Positions 1 to 11,557 of a stretch of 64,000 bases of DNA are shown here, one piece after another. The stretch's first letter is position 1, and each line of letters starts with the position of its first letter. The position numbers and the translations under genes are program-made. The notes beneath the pieces are model-generated. The model did no database searches and was not told the origin of the DNA. It worked only from the letters and a program-made list of their open reading frames with translations. This DNA is from Pyxicephalus adspersus (taxonomy: Eukaryota > Chordata > Amphibia > Anura > Pyxicephalidae): assembly GCF_032062135.1 (NCBI RefSeq), contig NC_092863.1, positions 13,747,498 through 13,811,497 of the forward strand, given 5' to 3'.

Positions 1-963
1 TATTAAGGCCAAAAGCAACGTACCCTAATCCATATCAACCTATTATATTCCATCTGTCACTCCGATGGCTACAGAAAGTGAAATCTGATTGGATATGGGT
101 TACTTCACTTTGCGCCTTACCGGAGCTCTTTGACTTACCTATAATCCCACTTGATGGCTTATGAAGTGGGCAATGCTTGGCACTACCTTTTAGGTTTCTG
201 TAGTTTAGAAGTTAGATGTTGAAGCATGTTCTTGTTTTTCACAGGAAAGATTTGGGGCATGTACACAGGTCAGCCATTAGCCAACCATTAACCAATAGTG
301 CTAGCTCACATGTGTGGGATGCATAGGGCCTATTGATGACACAGGGGACCACATAAAATGCACGATAGTTGATAACTAATTGGGAAATTAACTTATTGAT
401 TCCAGTCTGACTTGGTTTCTTCCCAAACAAAGGTTCCTGCAGAAAAAGAATGGTGAATATTTATATCTCCCAGTGAGCCCAAACTCTGCCATTCTAAAGT
501 GATAGAGCCTCCAGCAAAGTCTACACATCTGAAACTCTTCGGGAAAGTGTTTAATGTCTGCGTCCCCTACCACTTGCCATTGTTCCTCCTGCCAGCCCCT
601 AAAGTAGTAACCAGTGGAATAAACCAAGGAGAGGACTAGGCATCTGACCATGCTGAATTTAAAGGCTTTGCCACTTTGGTTGTATTGCTTGATCATGATG
701 GAGTCATCATCATACCTTTCTTTTGAAAGACTCAATCTTTTGAGCTTCATAGGAAGCAACAATTTCAGATTAAAACCAAATTTTTAATGCATGGTTGGGC
801 ATTCAGGCTTCTCTCAACCTATGGCCAAATGATTGGTACCGCAGCAGTGGTCACATGTCCTCTGGATTAGGATTGATGTTCACTGTCTGCTCATATATTA
901 GTTTAATAAATACCCACTCAAAAAGATTTCTAAATTGTAATGATCTTATAATGTATTGTGTAG
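1..963. other. Intron of PLCD3 (5' part outside window)
   Basis: The stretch before the first visible PLCD3 exon. No plus-strand exon is seen. A minus-strand open frame at 388-762 has no family I recognise and is treated as unproven. The PH domain and first EF hands of PLCD3 must lie to the left of the window. Confidence 0.7.
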
Positions 964-1189
964 AAATGTGACCGTTCTAACACAGACAGACTGGAAGACC
1001 ATGAAATAGAAGAGTTCTGTACTCAGCTCATGTATCGGCCAGAGTTGGTAGAAATATTTCACCAGTATTCCGGCGAGGATCGTGTGCTGTCTGCGGAGGA
1101 GTTACAAGAGTTCCTGCAACATCAGGGGGATGAAGCTACCCTGGAAAAAGCACGAGAGATCATTCACAAGTATGAGCTCAACGAGAAAG
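964..1189 (+). CDS. PLCD3: PLCD3 exon: end of EF-hand region
   Basis: Acceptor ...ttgtgtag, donor gttagt. Encodes [17 protein letters not shown], an EF-like loop, then [19 protein letters not shown], typical of PLC delta. Enters in phase 0 and leaves after one base of a codon. Confidence 0.93.
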
Positions 1190-4100
1190 GTTAGTTTGGT
1201 TGATATTGACAGCGGATTGTATCAATTGTGCATTGTAACACTATTCATATGTGGCAAAGTTTCATCTTCATGAGTAAAGTTAATAGAGTCCAGAAACCAA
1301 AATGAAATGTTGGTTTTATCTCCTCAATGGAAGCTGGCGATGGGAAGTTGTATGTGGACTGTTTTATGAAAAAGGGGTCTTCAAGGTCATTATAACTTCT
1401 GCTGTCATGTTTTGTAGTTAAAACCATGTAAAACCATATACATAAATCTCTCTCTATATTCTTAATTAATCTTTAATCATTCCTCAGCGCGTTTCGTGGG
1501 ATCGGCCCACTTCATCAGAATAAGAAGATAAGGGAGCTGTAACACATACGCATTATGCATTTATATCTGTATAACCAAAAATTCAACCCACAAAAAAACA
1601 AGTTCTATTCAAATTAAAAAAAATCTTTGCGCTTGCTGTTAACCTGTATTGCATTCCCAACGGCACTCGAACAGCTCCCATTCAGCTGGTTGGGAACCAC
1701 CTGTGAATGTGTTGGGTTGCATTGTGGTTGTGTTGAGGTTGCAGTGCAGTTCTGGGAAGCAACATGTTACTTCTTGCTGGGTGGTTGCTTTTCCTCCATT
1801 GGAGGAATTACCTTAAATGCAAAGGCAAACCATACAAATGCATCAACGAGTAGTGCTGTTTTGGGGCATTCCCGATTAATGTACCAACATTGATTTATTA
1901 AAGCTCTCCAAGGCTGGAGATGATACACTTTCATCAATGAAGCTGGGTGACCCAGGAAACCTGGAATGGATCTAGTCCAGGATTGAAAAAATTTTCTAGC
2001 AGATAGTAAATGACTTTTAAGAAATCCATTCCAGGTTTGCTGGATCACTCAGCTTCACTGATGAAAGTGCATCCTCTCCAGCCTTGGACAGCTTTAATTA
2101 AACTAATAAATCAGGCCCAAAAAATCGGGTTAACAGTGATGAAAATTGCTGTGTATGGCCAAAATATTTGTCTGCTGGTGTTCCATTATTGTTGTGAGCT
2201 GCTGTGACATGAGAAATCAGTAGCATCTCATTGTTTTAGGATACAGAAGGAAATAATCATTCAGGTGATCTTTGCTGGAATGCTATCATCACAAGTATAA
2301 ACTGGTAAATACAGGGACAAGTAACTGGTTGAGCCGGAAATGTTTTTGTGACCATTTACTCACTCTGTGTGACATAAAGTCAGGTATGTCGTCTATATAC
2401 TCTGCTTCACGTGACATAATATACTGTACATAACACTGATTCATTATCACCTCCGTAATGCATTACAGGCAATTTTCACATAGCAATGTCATTCCATTTC
2501 CAGCTGATGTAGCGGAGATACGCTATACAGCCAACTCCATATTAGAGCCCATGGTTTTGGAATGTCCAACAGCCTCATGTAGTTATAATAGTCAGGTGTC
2601 CTCCAACATTAGGCCATGTGGTTACCCTTTGCCTAAACTAAATGCAGCCAAATTCTAAAGAAAATTGTTAATGAATTTGTGAAGCAACATTAAGAACTTT
2701 TTATTTTAAACCGGCATTTGTATCAGCAGATATTTGTATCAGCAGGTAATACCAGTAACTTCTAGAGAGGGGGATTATGACACCTTTCTGATATTTACTG
2801 TTTTACTATAAAACTACCTATCTAAACCTAAAAACTAAATTAGATAGCATTTATTATTACATTATTTTTAGGCATAGCAAGGTGGTTTGCTGTAGATGGT
2901 AACTAGTCCTGTGTTTTGATCACAGGTAGAATGTATGCAGGTATATAGGGTGCTAGGACCCAAAATGGGCGCGGTGATACTTGTTGGTCTCCATGCAAGA
3001 AACTCGTTCTCCTTGCTGTTCCTGTTCAGGACTTGTTATCTCAGGAGCTGACAACAAACCCCATGCACACCCAGCTATGCCACCGCTAATTAACCCCTTA
3101 TAGCAACAGGTACAGCCGCAAACAGGAATGATTTGCTGCAAAGAAGAAATTAAAAGCGCTTGCATTGGCAAGCAATCATTTATTCGTTTTCCAAGTAGGT
3201 TGTAGCCACACGTCTATATATTGCTATGATCATTTTAATAGCAATGCACTGGCTTAGTAGCACATCTGTGTATCATGGTGTGCAGAGGTAGAATAAAAAA
3301 TCTGCATGTCTGGTAAATCCTGCATTGCTAGAATATTTAAATAAAGTCAACACACATAATACCACATGTTGTGTGTGCAGTAACTCAAAGCAGTAAAACT
3401 GCATAGATCAGCTTGTAAACAATGGCAGTTACTTTTATTATAGGAATTCTAACATTTTATTTCAGTTTTAGCTATGTTAATAATATTTTGAATTGATTAT
3501 GTTCATATTTTCCAAATACATTTAAATATTTTTATGTTATTCAAGTATTTGTAAATATTGCATATTTATATAGTTTTCTCTAGCCAGCATGTGACACTTT
3601 GGTTTCGTTTTAGATGTGAAAAATTGCTGATTTCAAAGAAGCCCATCATTTATAGCATCTCATAGTCATCACAGTAGTAAAGTGTGGGGGCAAATCGAAA
3701 GTTTAAAACACACGTCCAATGGTTCAGAGCCGATATCGGAGAGAATCTGGTGTGTGTACAGCGCCCGTCGTCCGAACGACCGTCCTGGCGGATCCACGGA
3801 CGATGAACAATCCTAATCCAAGGGAAGGGGTAGAGCGCGCAGCAGGGTGCCTCTCCGTCGATCTCCCCCTCCCCTCTCCATTGAGCAGAACGCTGTTGTA
3901 TGTATAGCACTCGTTCATGCATCATGCAGTCCTTAGTCGTTGGAAAGGATCGTGAAAGATCCTTTCCAACGACAATAATTGCACGTGTGTATGTAGCTTT
4001 AGACAAAGGGACTTGCAAAGTAAGAAGTGCCTGCTGTGCTGTCTGTTTGGATAAGCCATAATGCTTTGGGAATCCTTGATCATGATTTTATCCCCACTGT

Positions 4101-7100
4101 CAGCATTCTATTTCTTTGCTACCTTAACTTCAGGTTGTTTGTATATGAATCTGATTCCCTACCTTTCTGCCCCCAGCTAAGCAACATGACCTGATGATGC
4201 AGGAGGGCTTCATGATGTACCTGCTATCGGTAGAAGGAGATGTCTTCAGTCGGGAACACAGGAAAGTATATCAGGACATGACGCAACCCCTGAGCCATTA
4301 CTTCATCTCCAGCTCTCACAATACCTACTTGACCAATCACCAGCTGGTGGGAACCAGCAGCACTGAATCCTATATCAGGTGAGTACAACTGCTCAGAGAA
4401 GATAGGATTGTAGTATAAAACGTCTGCTGAAAAACAGACTTACAGGTCAAAGCCCATGTCCATCCAAAACTGTTTCATTTTCAGTATAGTGGGGAAGGGT
4501 TATGAAATTTCAATACACCTGAAAGAAAAGTATAAAGTTTCTTTTTTTTCAAAGGGCACGGCTGCAGTTAGTTTTTACACCCCCTAGTAATTTAGGCGCC
4601 TAAAAATTTTTCAGAAGCACAGATTTCTATACTGGTAGATAAAGCCACAAAATGCAAGACCTGTCTACCCTTATATCAATTACCAGATATGTAAACTGTG
4701 TCTAGGTTGCAAGACATTGATAAGAATCCCAGTATCCCTCTGACCTTTGTTTAGTATGAATAGGTTCCTAAGGATCAAATGGCCCCTGTAAATCTGCATA
4801 GTCTGCCCAAATTATATGGACCTTTTTCATTATGAATGTCCCTTCCTCTTTAGGCAAAGGTGCCAAGACTGACAATTTTCTTCTTTCTTTGCTATCATAT
4901 TTAGGGCGTTTATGGAAGGTTGCCGCTGTGTAGAGCTGGACTGTTGGGAGGGGACAAATGGAGAGCCGGTCATTTACCATGGACACACGTTAACCTCGAA
5001 GATCCTCTTCAAAGATGTCATAGCCACCATTAAACATTACGCATTCAAGGTGGGCAGTTGACTAGTTCTGAGCAGCTTGCTTTGACTTTCTTGAGGCAAT
5101 GAAGAACCAAAAACATAATGGATTCAAATAGGCTTGGGGTTCTGTAAGAGTTCCCTTTAAATCAGCCAGCCAGATTCCAACTGGTATTTTAAGGAAAAGT
5201 CTGAATAGTTACTATAGGCAATGTCCGCAGTTATTCTCCCCTTCTTCCTTTTTTGTGATTTGTGATAACAATATATTATATATCTTTTCCATTTTTCACA
5301 TTACTACAAAGATGTTGTTTAGGCTTGATTACAAATCTCCATTCATTTTACAAGTCACCTATGACAAATACAATTTCTTCTGTACATGTGACATTATATT
5401 GGGCTGACATGGAGACTATTTTAATTTGGAATGTATTGTTATGTAATAAAAAATAATAAGGATGAGTGTGCCTTGTGAAACATTTGTTTGTTTTGTCACG
5501 AGGGTTGTTATAATAATATGGATGCTGTGCCATGTTAGTCTAACAGATCACATAGTTACAACATATGTATAAATGTGAAGCCAAATGTTAAATCAACACA
5601 ATAGTTCATTACTGTGCTTACAAATCATAATAATATTTTTAAATATAAAGCATCACTTCACATAGGAAGTAGTTATATAATGCCATGTATACTTGCAATG
5701 GTTTTCAATAAAGTGATTGTATTGACGTAATATTTCACCACAATTTATTACAGTAGATTTCCACCTTAAAGAGAAATTTTAAGGTGGAACCACAGCTAGC
5801 CGGTGCGTGGTGATTGGCAGCTTTCATTCTCAATGCTTTTACTTTGTGAGAGTCCTTAGCCATGTTTGAGCTCTATATCACTGAGGAACAAAAGAAATAT
5901 TGCACTAAAATTACCCTGTTCATTTCCCCTTCTTAGTGTTTGTTCTATCTGCAAAAAAATGAAGGGAGGAAACCAGCAGGTGAACAATTTATTTTATAGT
6001 ACTGTTGTTTAAATTACTTTCCACTTACTGATTTTTATATTGTGTTGTTTTTTTCAAAAAAGGTGGTCTTCCTGCTAAAGTGTAGGACATTATTCTAATG
6101 TTTGTCATTTCTCTTTTAGTATTCTCCATATCCAGTCATTTTGTCAATTGAGAACCACTGTGGACTGGAGCAGCAAGTGACCATGGCTAATCATCTTCAT
6201 ACCATCCTCGGGGATATGTTAGTAACCGAACCATTGGACGTAGCAGACCCACAATGGCTCCCATCCCCAGAGGTAAGAGATATTACAACATATGCATGGT
6301 CTCCAGTGTCAGACTGGCTAATCAGAGTCCCTAATATGTCCTTAGTCAAGCCTAAAACTTATATTGGCACTTATAATATATGGGGCTTCATGTAAAGCCA
6401 ATATTGTTGATATGTTGTCTGTTATTCTGATGGTACAACTTGGCTCACGTGTAGTAAATGTCATTCCCATTATAAGAGCTCTGTTATCCTGTTAGCACAA
6501 CCTTAAAACATGGGGGAACCTTCGAAATAACTTTCAGGTCTTAAGGAATCTTTTGTATAATGACTATTTCTGTAGCGTACATTATACGGTATTAGAATGG
6601 CGGTCAGTGGGGAGAATGTCACCCTTACAGCTAGCAACCACTGAAGGAACCCTAAGGATTCACAGCCTGGTTGAGAAACACTGTTAAAGTACGAAGGGAA
6701 AGTGGGAACACCTCTGGGATGGTAGGAACACCCAAAACTCTATTGTGGTCAGAAACAGAACAGGATCTACAGAAGACTGATCTTACTGATGGAGTATCTG
6801 CCGTATGACTTTAGACCACTAATGCATGGGATAAATATAAATATATATACAAATATTGTTCTATTTTGTGGTCACATTATTATTCCATGTAAATATTTAG
6901 GATACACATGGTGATGTATGCTTTACACTTTAAAAATTATGTAACTGTATTTTATTCTCTGTAGGCATTAAGGGGGAAGATCCTGGTGAAAGGCAAAAAG
7001 CTGAGTGAACGTAGACTAGCAGAAGATGAGGATGGCCGGGCTCGAACGGTGAGAAGAGACAATATGGTGATATGTGGTCAATAGCCAACAGCCTAGATGT

Positions 7101-10100
7101 AGTCTTATTTATGTAGTCATACTGTACACTTGCTTTACGCTGGATATTTTCGCTAATGTCTGAGTCTGATTAGCACTAGGGAGACAGGATCCCTTTAAAA
7201 TGTATTAAATCAGTTTACATGCTTTCAATTAGGCCAAAGTTTTGTCATGAGGATATGGTTTTCAAACAATTCATATATATATGAATTGAATTCAACCATG
7301 GTCAGTCCATGGTTATTCAGAAGAGGAAGCCTTATGGTGCTTCAGCAGAAAGTGGGTGCAAAGAAGGGCAGGACCTGCAACCTTTGCCCCATGGAGGGCA
7401 CTTTGGCCTTTTTACCTTAAATAAAAGGCCTTGTCCTGGTACTGGATCCAACAGCCAATAGGGTACTGAAGTTAGCCAATAATTGCTAGTAAATGTTGTT
7501 TTCTCTCTATACAGGAGACGGCTCAGGAACTTTCTGATCTGGTAATATACTGCCAGTCAGTAGAATATCGAGATCAGCCTGGCAGTGTGTGTGAAATGAG
7601 CTCCTTCAGCGAGGACAAAGTGCGCAGACTGATGAAAGAGTCTGGTAACTATAGACCCTAAATATAGAGAAACCAACTTCCTCCAAGACAACCATACACA
7701 CTTCCTATTGTTGACCTTTGTCTATAGCTGAAGAATAAAATGTTGTACCCTACTGAAGCCTATCAGTAATCAGTGACGTTTGGGGGCCATGGGTTACTGT
7801 CCATTTGTGTTTGACCTCTATATTCAGATTTTTATTGTAATAGCAAAATCTTTTGCAATGTCTTTCTAAGACTGTATGACTTGAAATTTCCTGTTTTAGG
7901 ACCGCTGACTAATAGCTATAGTTAGGCTACATAAGAAATAACTTTTTAAATAGGTGTAATGCATGTCTTTGGTATTGAAGCAGATATCCTAATACGTTGT
8001 TTTTAACCTTCCAACCATAGCAAACTGGTACTTTAAAATGCAAAAAACAAAAAAAAGATCAGAACCTCATGATACCTAGGGTTTGGCATTGGACATCTAA
8101 TTAATGGGGATCAGGCTGTTTATCTTCTTTGTGCCAAGGAATAGAGTCATCTAACAAGCTGTTTCTTTTTCTGTAGTAAAAAGCAATTTTCGAGTTAATG
8201 TTACCTTTTAGATCATTTTGGATGCAGGACGGATGGCTTGGTGGGGTTATATTCTATAATAGAATTACTGCACTTAAAGAACAGATGATCACATGAGGAC
8301 ATTAGATTTTAGATGTTATTACATGTTGTTACAACCAGATTTCTATTGCTTTCCAGGGAATGCTTTGGTTCGCTACAATACCCGGCAGCTCAGTCGTATT
8401 TACCCAGACGCGATGAGAGCTGGCTCTTCCAACTTTAGCCCTCAGGAGATGTGGAATGCCGGCTGCCAGCTTGGTAAGTACATATTTCCTTGTATGACAT
8501 ACACAATACCTGGCTCTAAAAGTGATCTGCACAAAGACTGCTGTATTTGAAAACAAGAATTGTATGACCAAAATTAGGATGGTTAGCAGGTGTATATTTG
8601 GAGTGTTGTAAGTCAAGGATTTTTTATTTTGTCTATTAGGAAAAGGAGGGCAATTGCATATTTAGTTTTTAATGGAATTGGCTGTCCAATGTTTCTCCAT
8701 TTATAGTGGCACTGAATTTTCAGACCCCAGGATATAAGATGGATCTAAACCGAGGGCGATTTCAGGACAATGGTTGGTGTGGATATGTGCTAAAACCAGA
8801 ATTTCTCCGGAAAGAAGACACGTGTTTTAATCCAGAGGATCTCAGCAGCACCATTAAGATTCTGAATATCAAGGTGAGTTGGTTTATGGGATGAAAATGG
8901 AGAACATAAACAGACCTATGTATTGTGAGGAATCTGAACTTTGAAAATCTGACCTATGATGATTGTCCACCAGGAAGCCTGTGCCTCTACTTGACTTATC
9001 CCAGCCATTCCATCAATTTTCAATTCAGTTTACATATATATCTTGACCATTGAAAACTCAAACTCAATTGCTTGTACTACTATACACTTCAATCGGCACA
9101 CAGTTGATTCTTTCAATTCTGACTGTTGTAATTAGTCAACATGCAAATAGATAACTATATTTTCAGAAAAGCATATGTGCTCTAGTTTTTATATTTGATC
9201 CTAAATAGACTGAAAGGTCCTAAAAGAAATCAGATGCCTATACAACAAAAAATTTTCAGACCTTACCGATTGAAGTTCTTTGAAAACACACTTGATCACT
9301 TCAGAAGAGCATTGATTTATGGTCAAAACTATGAAACAATCAAATGGACTGCTCTTGTGTATGGACACCCCTACAAGTACTTTCAGAGTTTTAGGTTTAC
9401 TATATGACCCGCATTTGGAAAAAGGCTCAGGTTTGTTTTAATAGATAACCTTCAGAGATGTAGAGGAGTCTAAATCAAGATGTTGATGTATATAAGTACA
9501 CTATTCATATTGTAAGAGAATAGCAGAAATGAAATATTGTTAGTACATTTGATCATATCGTATACAAGTCTGGTGATAAAAACTAATATTAATACAGTAC
9601 TAATACAATTGCATGTGAAATATCTGATTGTGTGTTGAGGATTTCAATATATTGTAATTGTGTTATTTTTCCTTAGATCATTTCAGCTCAACAGCTTCCA
9701 AAACTAAACCAAGAAAATCCAAATTCAATTGTTGATCCTTTTGTTAGAGTGGAGATTCACAGTTTGGGGAAAAAGAGGGAACAGGAGACAACTTACATCC
9801 TCAACAATGGTGAGACTACTTTTTTCATGTAGAAATGATCAGTGCATGGGCACGATACACTGCATCCCTTCCTATCGGTTGTGAACTACATCAGGAGCAC
9901 ACTTTGTATTCCCTTTTTGGTTTTATTGCCTGGCTTGGTAATGATTTAAAAGTATTAATAAATAATATGGAAATAGTTCATTAGTTCATTTTACCCACAT
10001 TTCAGTGTCACAAGATGCTGATAAGAAATGTTAGTAATGTTTCAAAAGAAGACTATGCTAAATTTTTTTTAATGTGATATCCAAATTCAGTCACCTGAAC

Positions 10101-11557
10101 ATGAGTCCTTGGTGAGGGGTTTCTAATTTTAGTAAGGCTGGACTCCATACTCACAGCATTGATGAATGAATGAATTTACTAATAAATAATATGCACCTGA
10201 AATCATAGTATCACAGGAGTATGGCCTGTAGGTGTTTTTATAACTCAGGAATCTCCACTCACTACAAAATAAAAAGTTACATGTGAAAAGAAATGGGTAA
10301 ATAGTAACACAGTGATTCTTCTCAGGGTTTAACCCCACATGGAATGAGACCCTGCGGCTGGAGGTTCTCTGCCCAGAACTAGCGCTGGTCAGATTTGTGG
10401 TGGAAGATTATGACAAGACGTCCAGTAATGACTTTGTGGGACAGTTCACAATGCCATTCCCCAGTCTGAAGCAAGGTAAGAGGGAAATGGAAGGGGAACT
10501 TAGTGGAGGTAGTGACTGAATGATGGGCACCATGTGTGTAAAGGGGCTAATATATAGACATGCGGGATCCCCTGCTATATTTACTATATCCACATCTCAC
10601 TGTATATTATGGTATACTGTATACGGTATTACTGTATAATATGGTGATCAATGGGAAGAATGCTCCTTACATTTTTGGCCAGTGGGGAAGAATGTTACCT
10701 TTACAGATCATTGAAAGTCTCAAAATGCTCATTGCTCAAGGAACCCCTAGCAACCCCCTGCAGGAACCCTGATTAACAAACACTGATATAGACTGTAATA
10801 TTATCACAATGTAAAATAACTAGTCAAATTCTCCAAAGTTTAATTCCAGGCAGTTTTAAAATAAAACCGTACAATGTATTTTACATACTGCTACATATAC
10901 CCAAATCTGTATCCTAAAATCCTCTGCATATAGACAGAGAAAAGAAGAGGCAGCACTCTGAGCCAATTAGGGTTTAGATTTCTGGAAGGTAGTGTGATAA
11001 TATAGTACTTGTGCTTTTTATGGGGAGGTCCGGACTAGGTTGTACTGCTTAAATGCATTAAAGTCTGCAGGTCCAAGATGTGATTGTTCTGTTTTCATTA
11101 CAAAGAAAATAAAATATTCAAGTTATTTTATAGGTAAAACACAGGTATACAGTATGTGTACAAAACTGTTCACTTGGAGTTTAACTTTACTATTCTGATC
11201 TATGTAGGAAGCATGACAGTTGAAATAAGATTTCTATAGACAACACGTCCATGTTCCCTGCTTAAATATTATTATGAAGCTGCATACCATATTAAATATT
11301 TCTGAGAGAGGACACTCTAAGATGCCTGATAGCTGTCAGGGGTTACAAAAGAAAGGAAGAATCTGATTTAAAAGATCCTACTCTATTCATAGATGTGTCC
11401 TAAAGTAAGAATTTGTATCATATGTATAAAAATAGATGATTGATATACACAAATCTTTTGTTTTTCAGGATATCGTCATGTCCACCTACAATCTAAGGAT
11501 GGAGCCTCCCTGTCTCCAGCTACACTGTTTGTACACCTGCACACTGAAGACCCTTGA
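964..11557 (+). CDS. PLCD3: 1-phosphatidylinositol 4,5-bisphosphate phosphodiesterase delta-3 (3' part, 11 exons)
   Basis: Calcium-dependent hydrolase that cuts PIP2 into inositol trisphosphate and diacylglycerol at membranes. Exons: 964-1189, 4177-4378, 4905-5049, 6120-6272, 6965-7048, 7515-7644, 8357-8473, 8707-8873, 9677-9809, 10326-10475, 11469-11557. All junctions are AG/GT and phases join to one 531-residue frame plus TGA. Domain order is EF hand, X barrel half, short linker, Y half, C2, as in the family. Visible catalytic elements are SSSHNTYL (first His and Asn), VELDCWEG (Glu, Asp), YHGHT (second His), LSIENHCG (Glu) and the VKGKK lysines. The N-terminal PH domain lies off the left edge. 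Sequence such as [13 protein letters not shown] and the NMT1 neighbour favour PLCD3 over PLCD1 or PLCD4. The linker lacks the acidic stretch of mammalian PLCD3. Confidence 0.95.
1483..1518 (-). repeat. Hammerhead-like motif of a dispersed repeat
   Basis: On the minus strand the order is CTGATGA, one extra A, GTGGG, a 5-nt loop, CCCAC, then GAAACGCGC. CTGATGA and GAAA flanking a perfect 5-bp stem match the hammerhead core layout. The extra A before the stem and a C where U16.1 is expected argue that this copy is inactive or only a look-alike. Related motifs occur near 58200 and 59960. Confidence 0.4.
1891..2113. mobile_element. Palindromic MITE with about 75-bp inverted arms
   Basis: The left end TGATTTATTAAAGCT returns inverted at 2079-2113. 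The arms 1891-1968 and 2026-2113 match in antiparallel over most of their length (for example CTCCAAGGCTGGAGA and ACTTTCATCA), around a spacer of about 57 bp. No coding capacity, so a non-autonomous DNA transposon is the likely class. I recall this family from frogs; the superfamily is not assigned. Confidence 0.7.
3699..4004 (+). mobile_element. MITE family A, copy 1 (PLCD3 intron)
   Basis: Begins near GTTTAAAACACACG and ends GCACGTGTGTATGTAGCTTT, an imperfect inverted terminal pair. It has internal gatccacggacgatg and a hairpin, GTTGGAAAGGATC with its inverse at about 3939-3972. Two more copies lie at about 24968-25250 and, inverted, at about 32860-33090. Open frames here are repeat sequence, not genes. 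Confidence 0.65.
4177..4378 (+). CDS. PLCD3: PLCD3 exon: start of X domain
   Basis: Acceptor ctgcccccag, donor gtgagt. Encodes [14 protein letters not shown] followed by [20 protein letters not shown]. The His-Asn of SSSHNTY are the first catalytic His and a calcium ligand in PLC delta enzymes. Confidence 0.95.
4905..5049 (+). CDS. PLCD3: PLCD3 exon: X domain catalytic core
   Basis: Acceptor catatttag, donor gtgggc. Encodes [12 protein letters not shown] (calcium ligands Glu and Asp) and [13 protein letters not shown] (second catalytic His). All key residues are intact. Confidence 0.95.
6120..6272 (+). CDS. PLCD3: PLCD3 exon: X domain, [11 protein letters not shown]
   Basis: Acceptor tctcttttag, donor gtaaga. 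Encodes [16 protein letters not shown]; the Glu of SIENHC is a calcium ligand. It continues [14 protein letters not shown], which resembles PLCD3 more than its paralogues. Confidence 0.94.
6490..6683. mobile_element. hAT-like MITE (family B), copy 1
   Basis: Ends in CCTGGTTGAGAAACACTG, the inverse of a hAT-type terminus CAGTGTTTCTCAACC. It contains TAACTTTCAGGTCTT and the GGGGAGAATGTCACCCTTAC block shared with copies near 10700, 41800, 52650 and 56550. The left edge is approximate. Confidence 0.6.
6965..7048 (+). CDS. PLCD3: PLCD3 exon: end of X domain and linker start
   Basis: Acceptor attctctgtag, donor gtgaga, phase 0 at both ends, 28 codons. Encodes [18 protein letters not shown] then a small acidic patch, AEDEDGRA. 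The KGKK lysines bind the inositol phosphates in PLC delta. Confidence 0.92.
7515..7644 (+). CDS. PLCD3: PLCD3 exon: start of Y domain
   Basis: Acceptor ctctatacag, donor gtaact. Encodes [19 protein letters not shown] then [18 protein letters not shown]. The linker joining it to the previous exon is only about 15-20 residues. Confidence 0.93.
8357..8473 (+). CDS. PLCD3: PLCD3 exon: Y domain
   Basis: Acceptor ttgctttccag, donor gtaagt. Encodes [18 protein letters not shown] and [16 protein letters not shown]. The RQLSRIYP and SPQEMWN blocks mark the PLC Y domain. Confidence 0.94.
8707..8873 (+). CDS. PLCD3: PLCD3 exon: end of Y domain
   Basis: Acceptor ccatttatag, donor gtgagt. Encodes [19 protein letters not shown] and [16 protein letters not shown], which close the catalytic barrel and lead into C2. 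Confidence 0.94.
9677..9809 (+). CDS. PLCD3: PLCD3 exon: start of C2 domain
   Basis: Acceptor ttttccttag, donor gtgaga. Encodes [11 protein letters not shown] and [15 protein letters not shown], the first strands of the PLC C2 domain, ending at ILNN. Confidence 0.94.
10326..10475 (+). CDS. PLCD3: PLCD3 exon: C2 domain middle
   Basis: Acceptor gattcttctcag, donor gtaaga. Encodes [33 protein letters not shown] and [14 protein letters not shown]. The Asp residues of VEDYD lie in the calcium-binding loop region. Confidence 0.95.
10600..10785. mobile_element. hAT-like MITE (family B), copy 2
   Basis: Shares GGGGAAGAATGTTACC and the terminal block ending AACAAACACTG with the copy at 6490-6683. 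It lies in the PLCD3 intron just before the last coding exon. The left edge is uncertain and the sequence is diverged. Confidence 0.5.
11469..11557 (+). CDS. PLCD3: PLCD3 last coding exon
   Basis: Acceptor tttgtttttcag. Encodes [20 protein letters not shown] and ends [10 protein letters not shown] with TGA at 11555-11557, a few residues from where human PLCD3 ends. Confidence 0.94.

Larger units (their letters stand above)
1190..4176. other. PLCD3 intron carrying several repeats
   Basis: A 3.0-kb intron. It holds a hammerhead-like repeat motif (1483-1518), a 223-bp palindromic element (1891-2113) and a MITE (about 3699-4004). I see no exon in the remaining unique DNA. Confidence 0.75.

Noticed and set aside
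3650..4018. Opposed open frames of 60-122 codons
   Set aside because: They lie in MITE family A and recur in its other copies.
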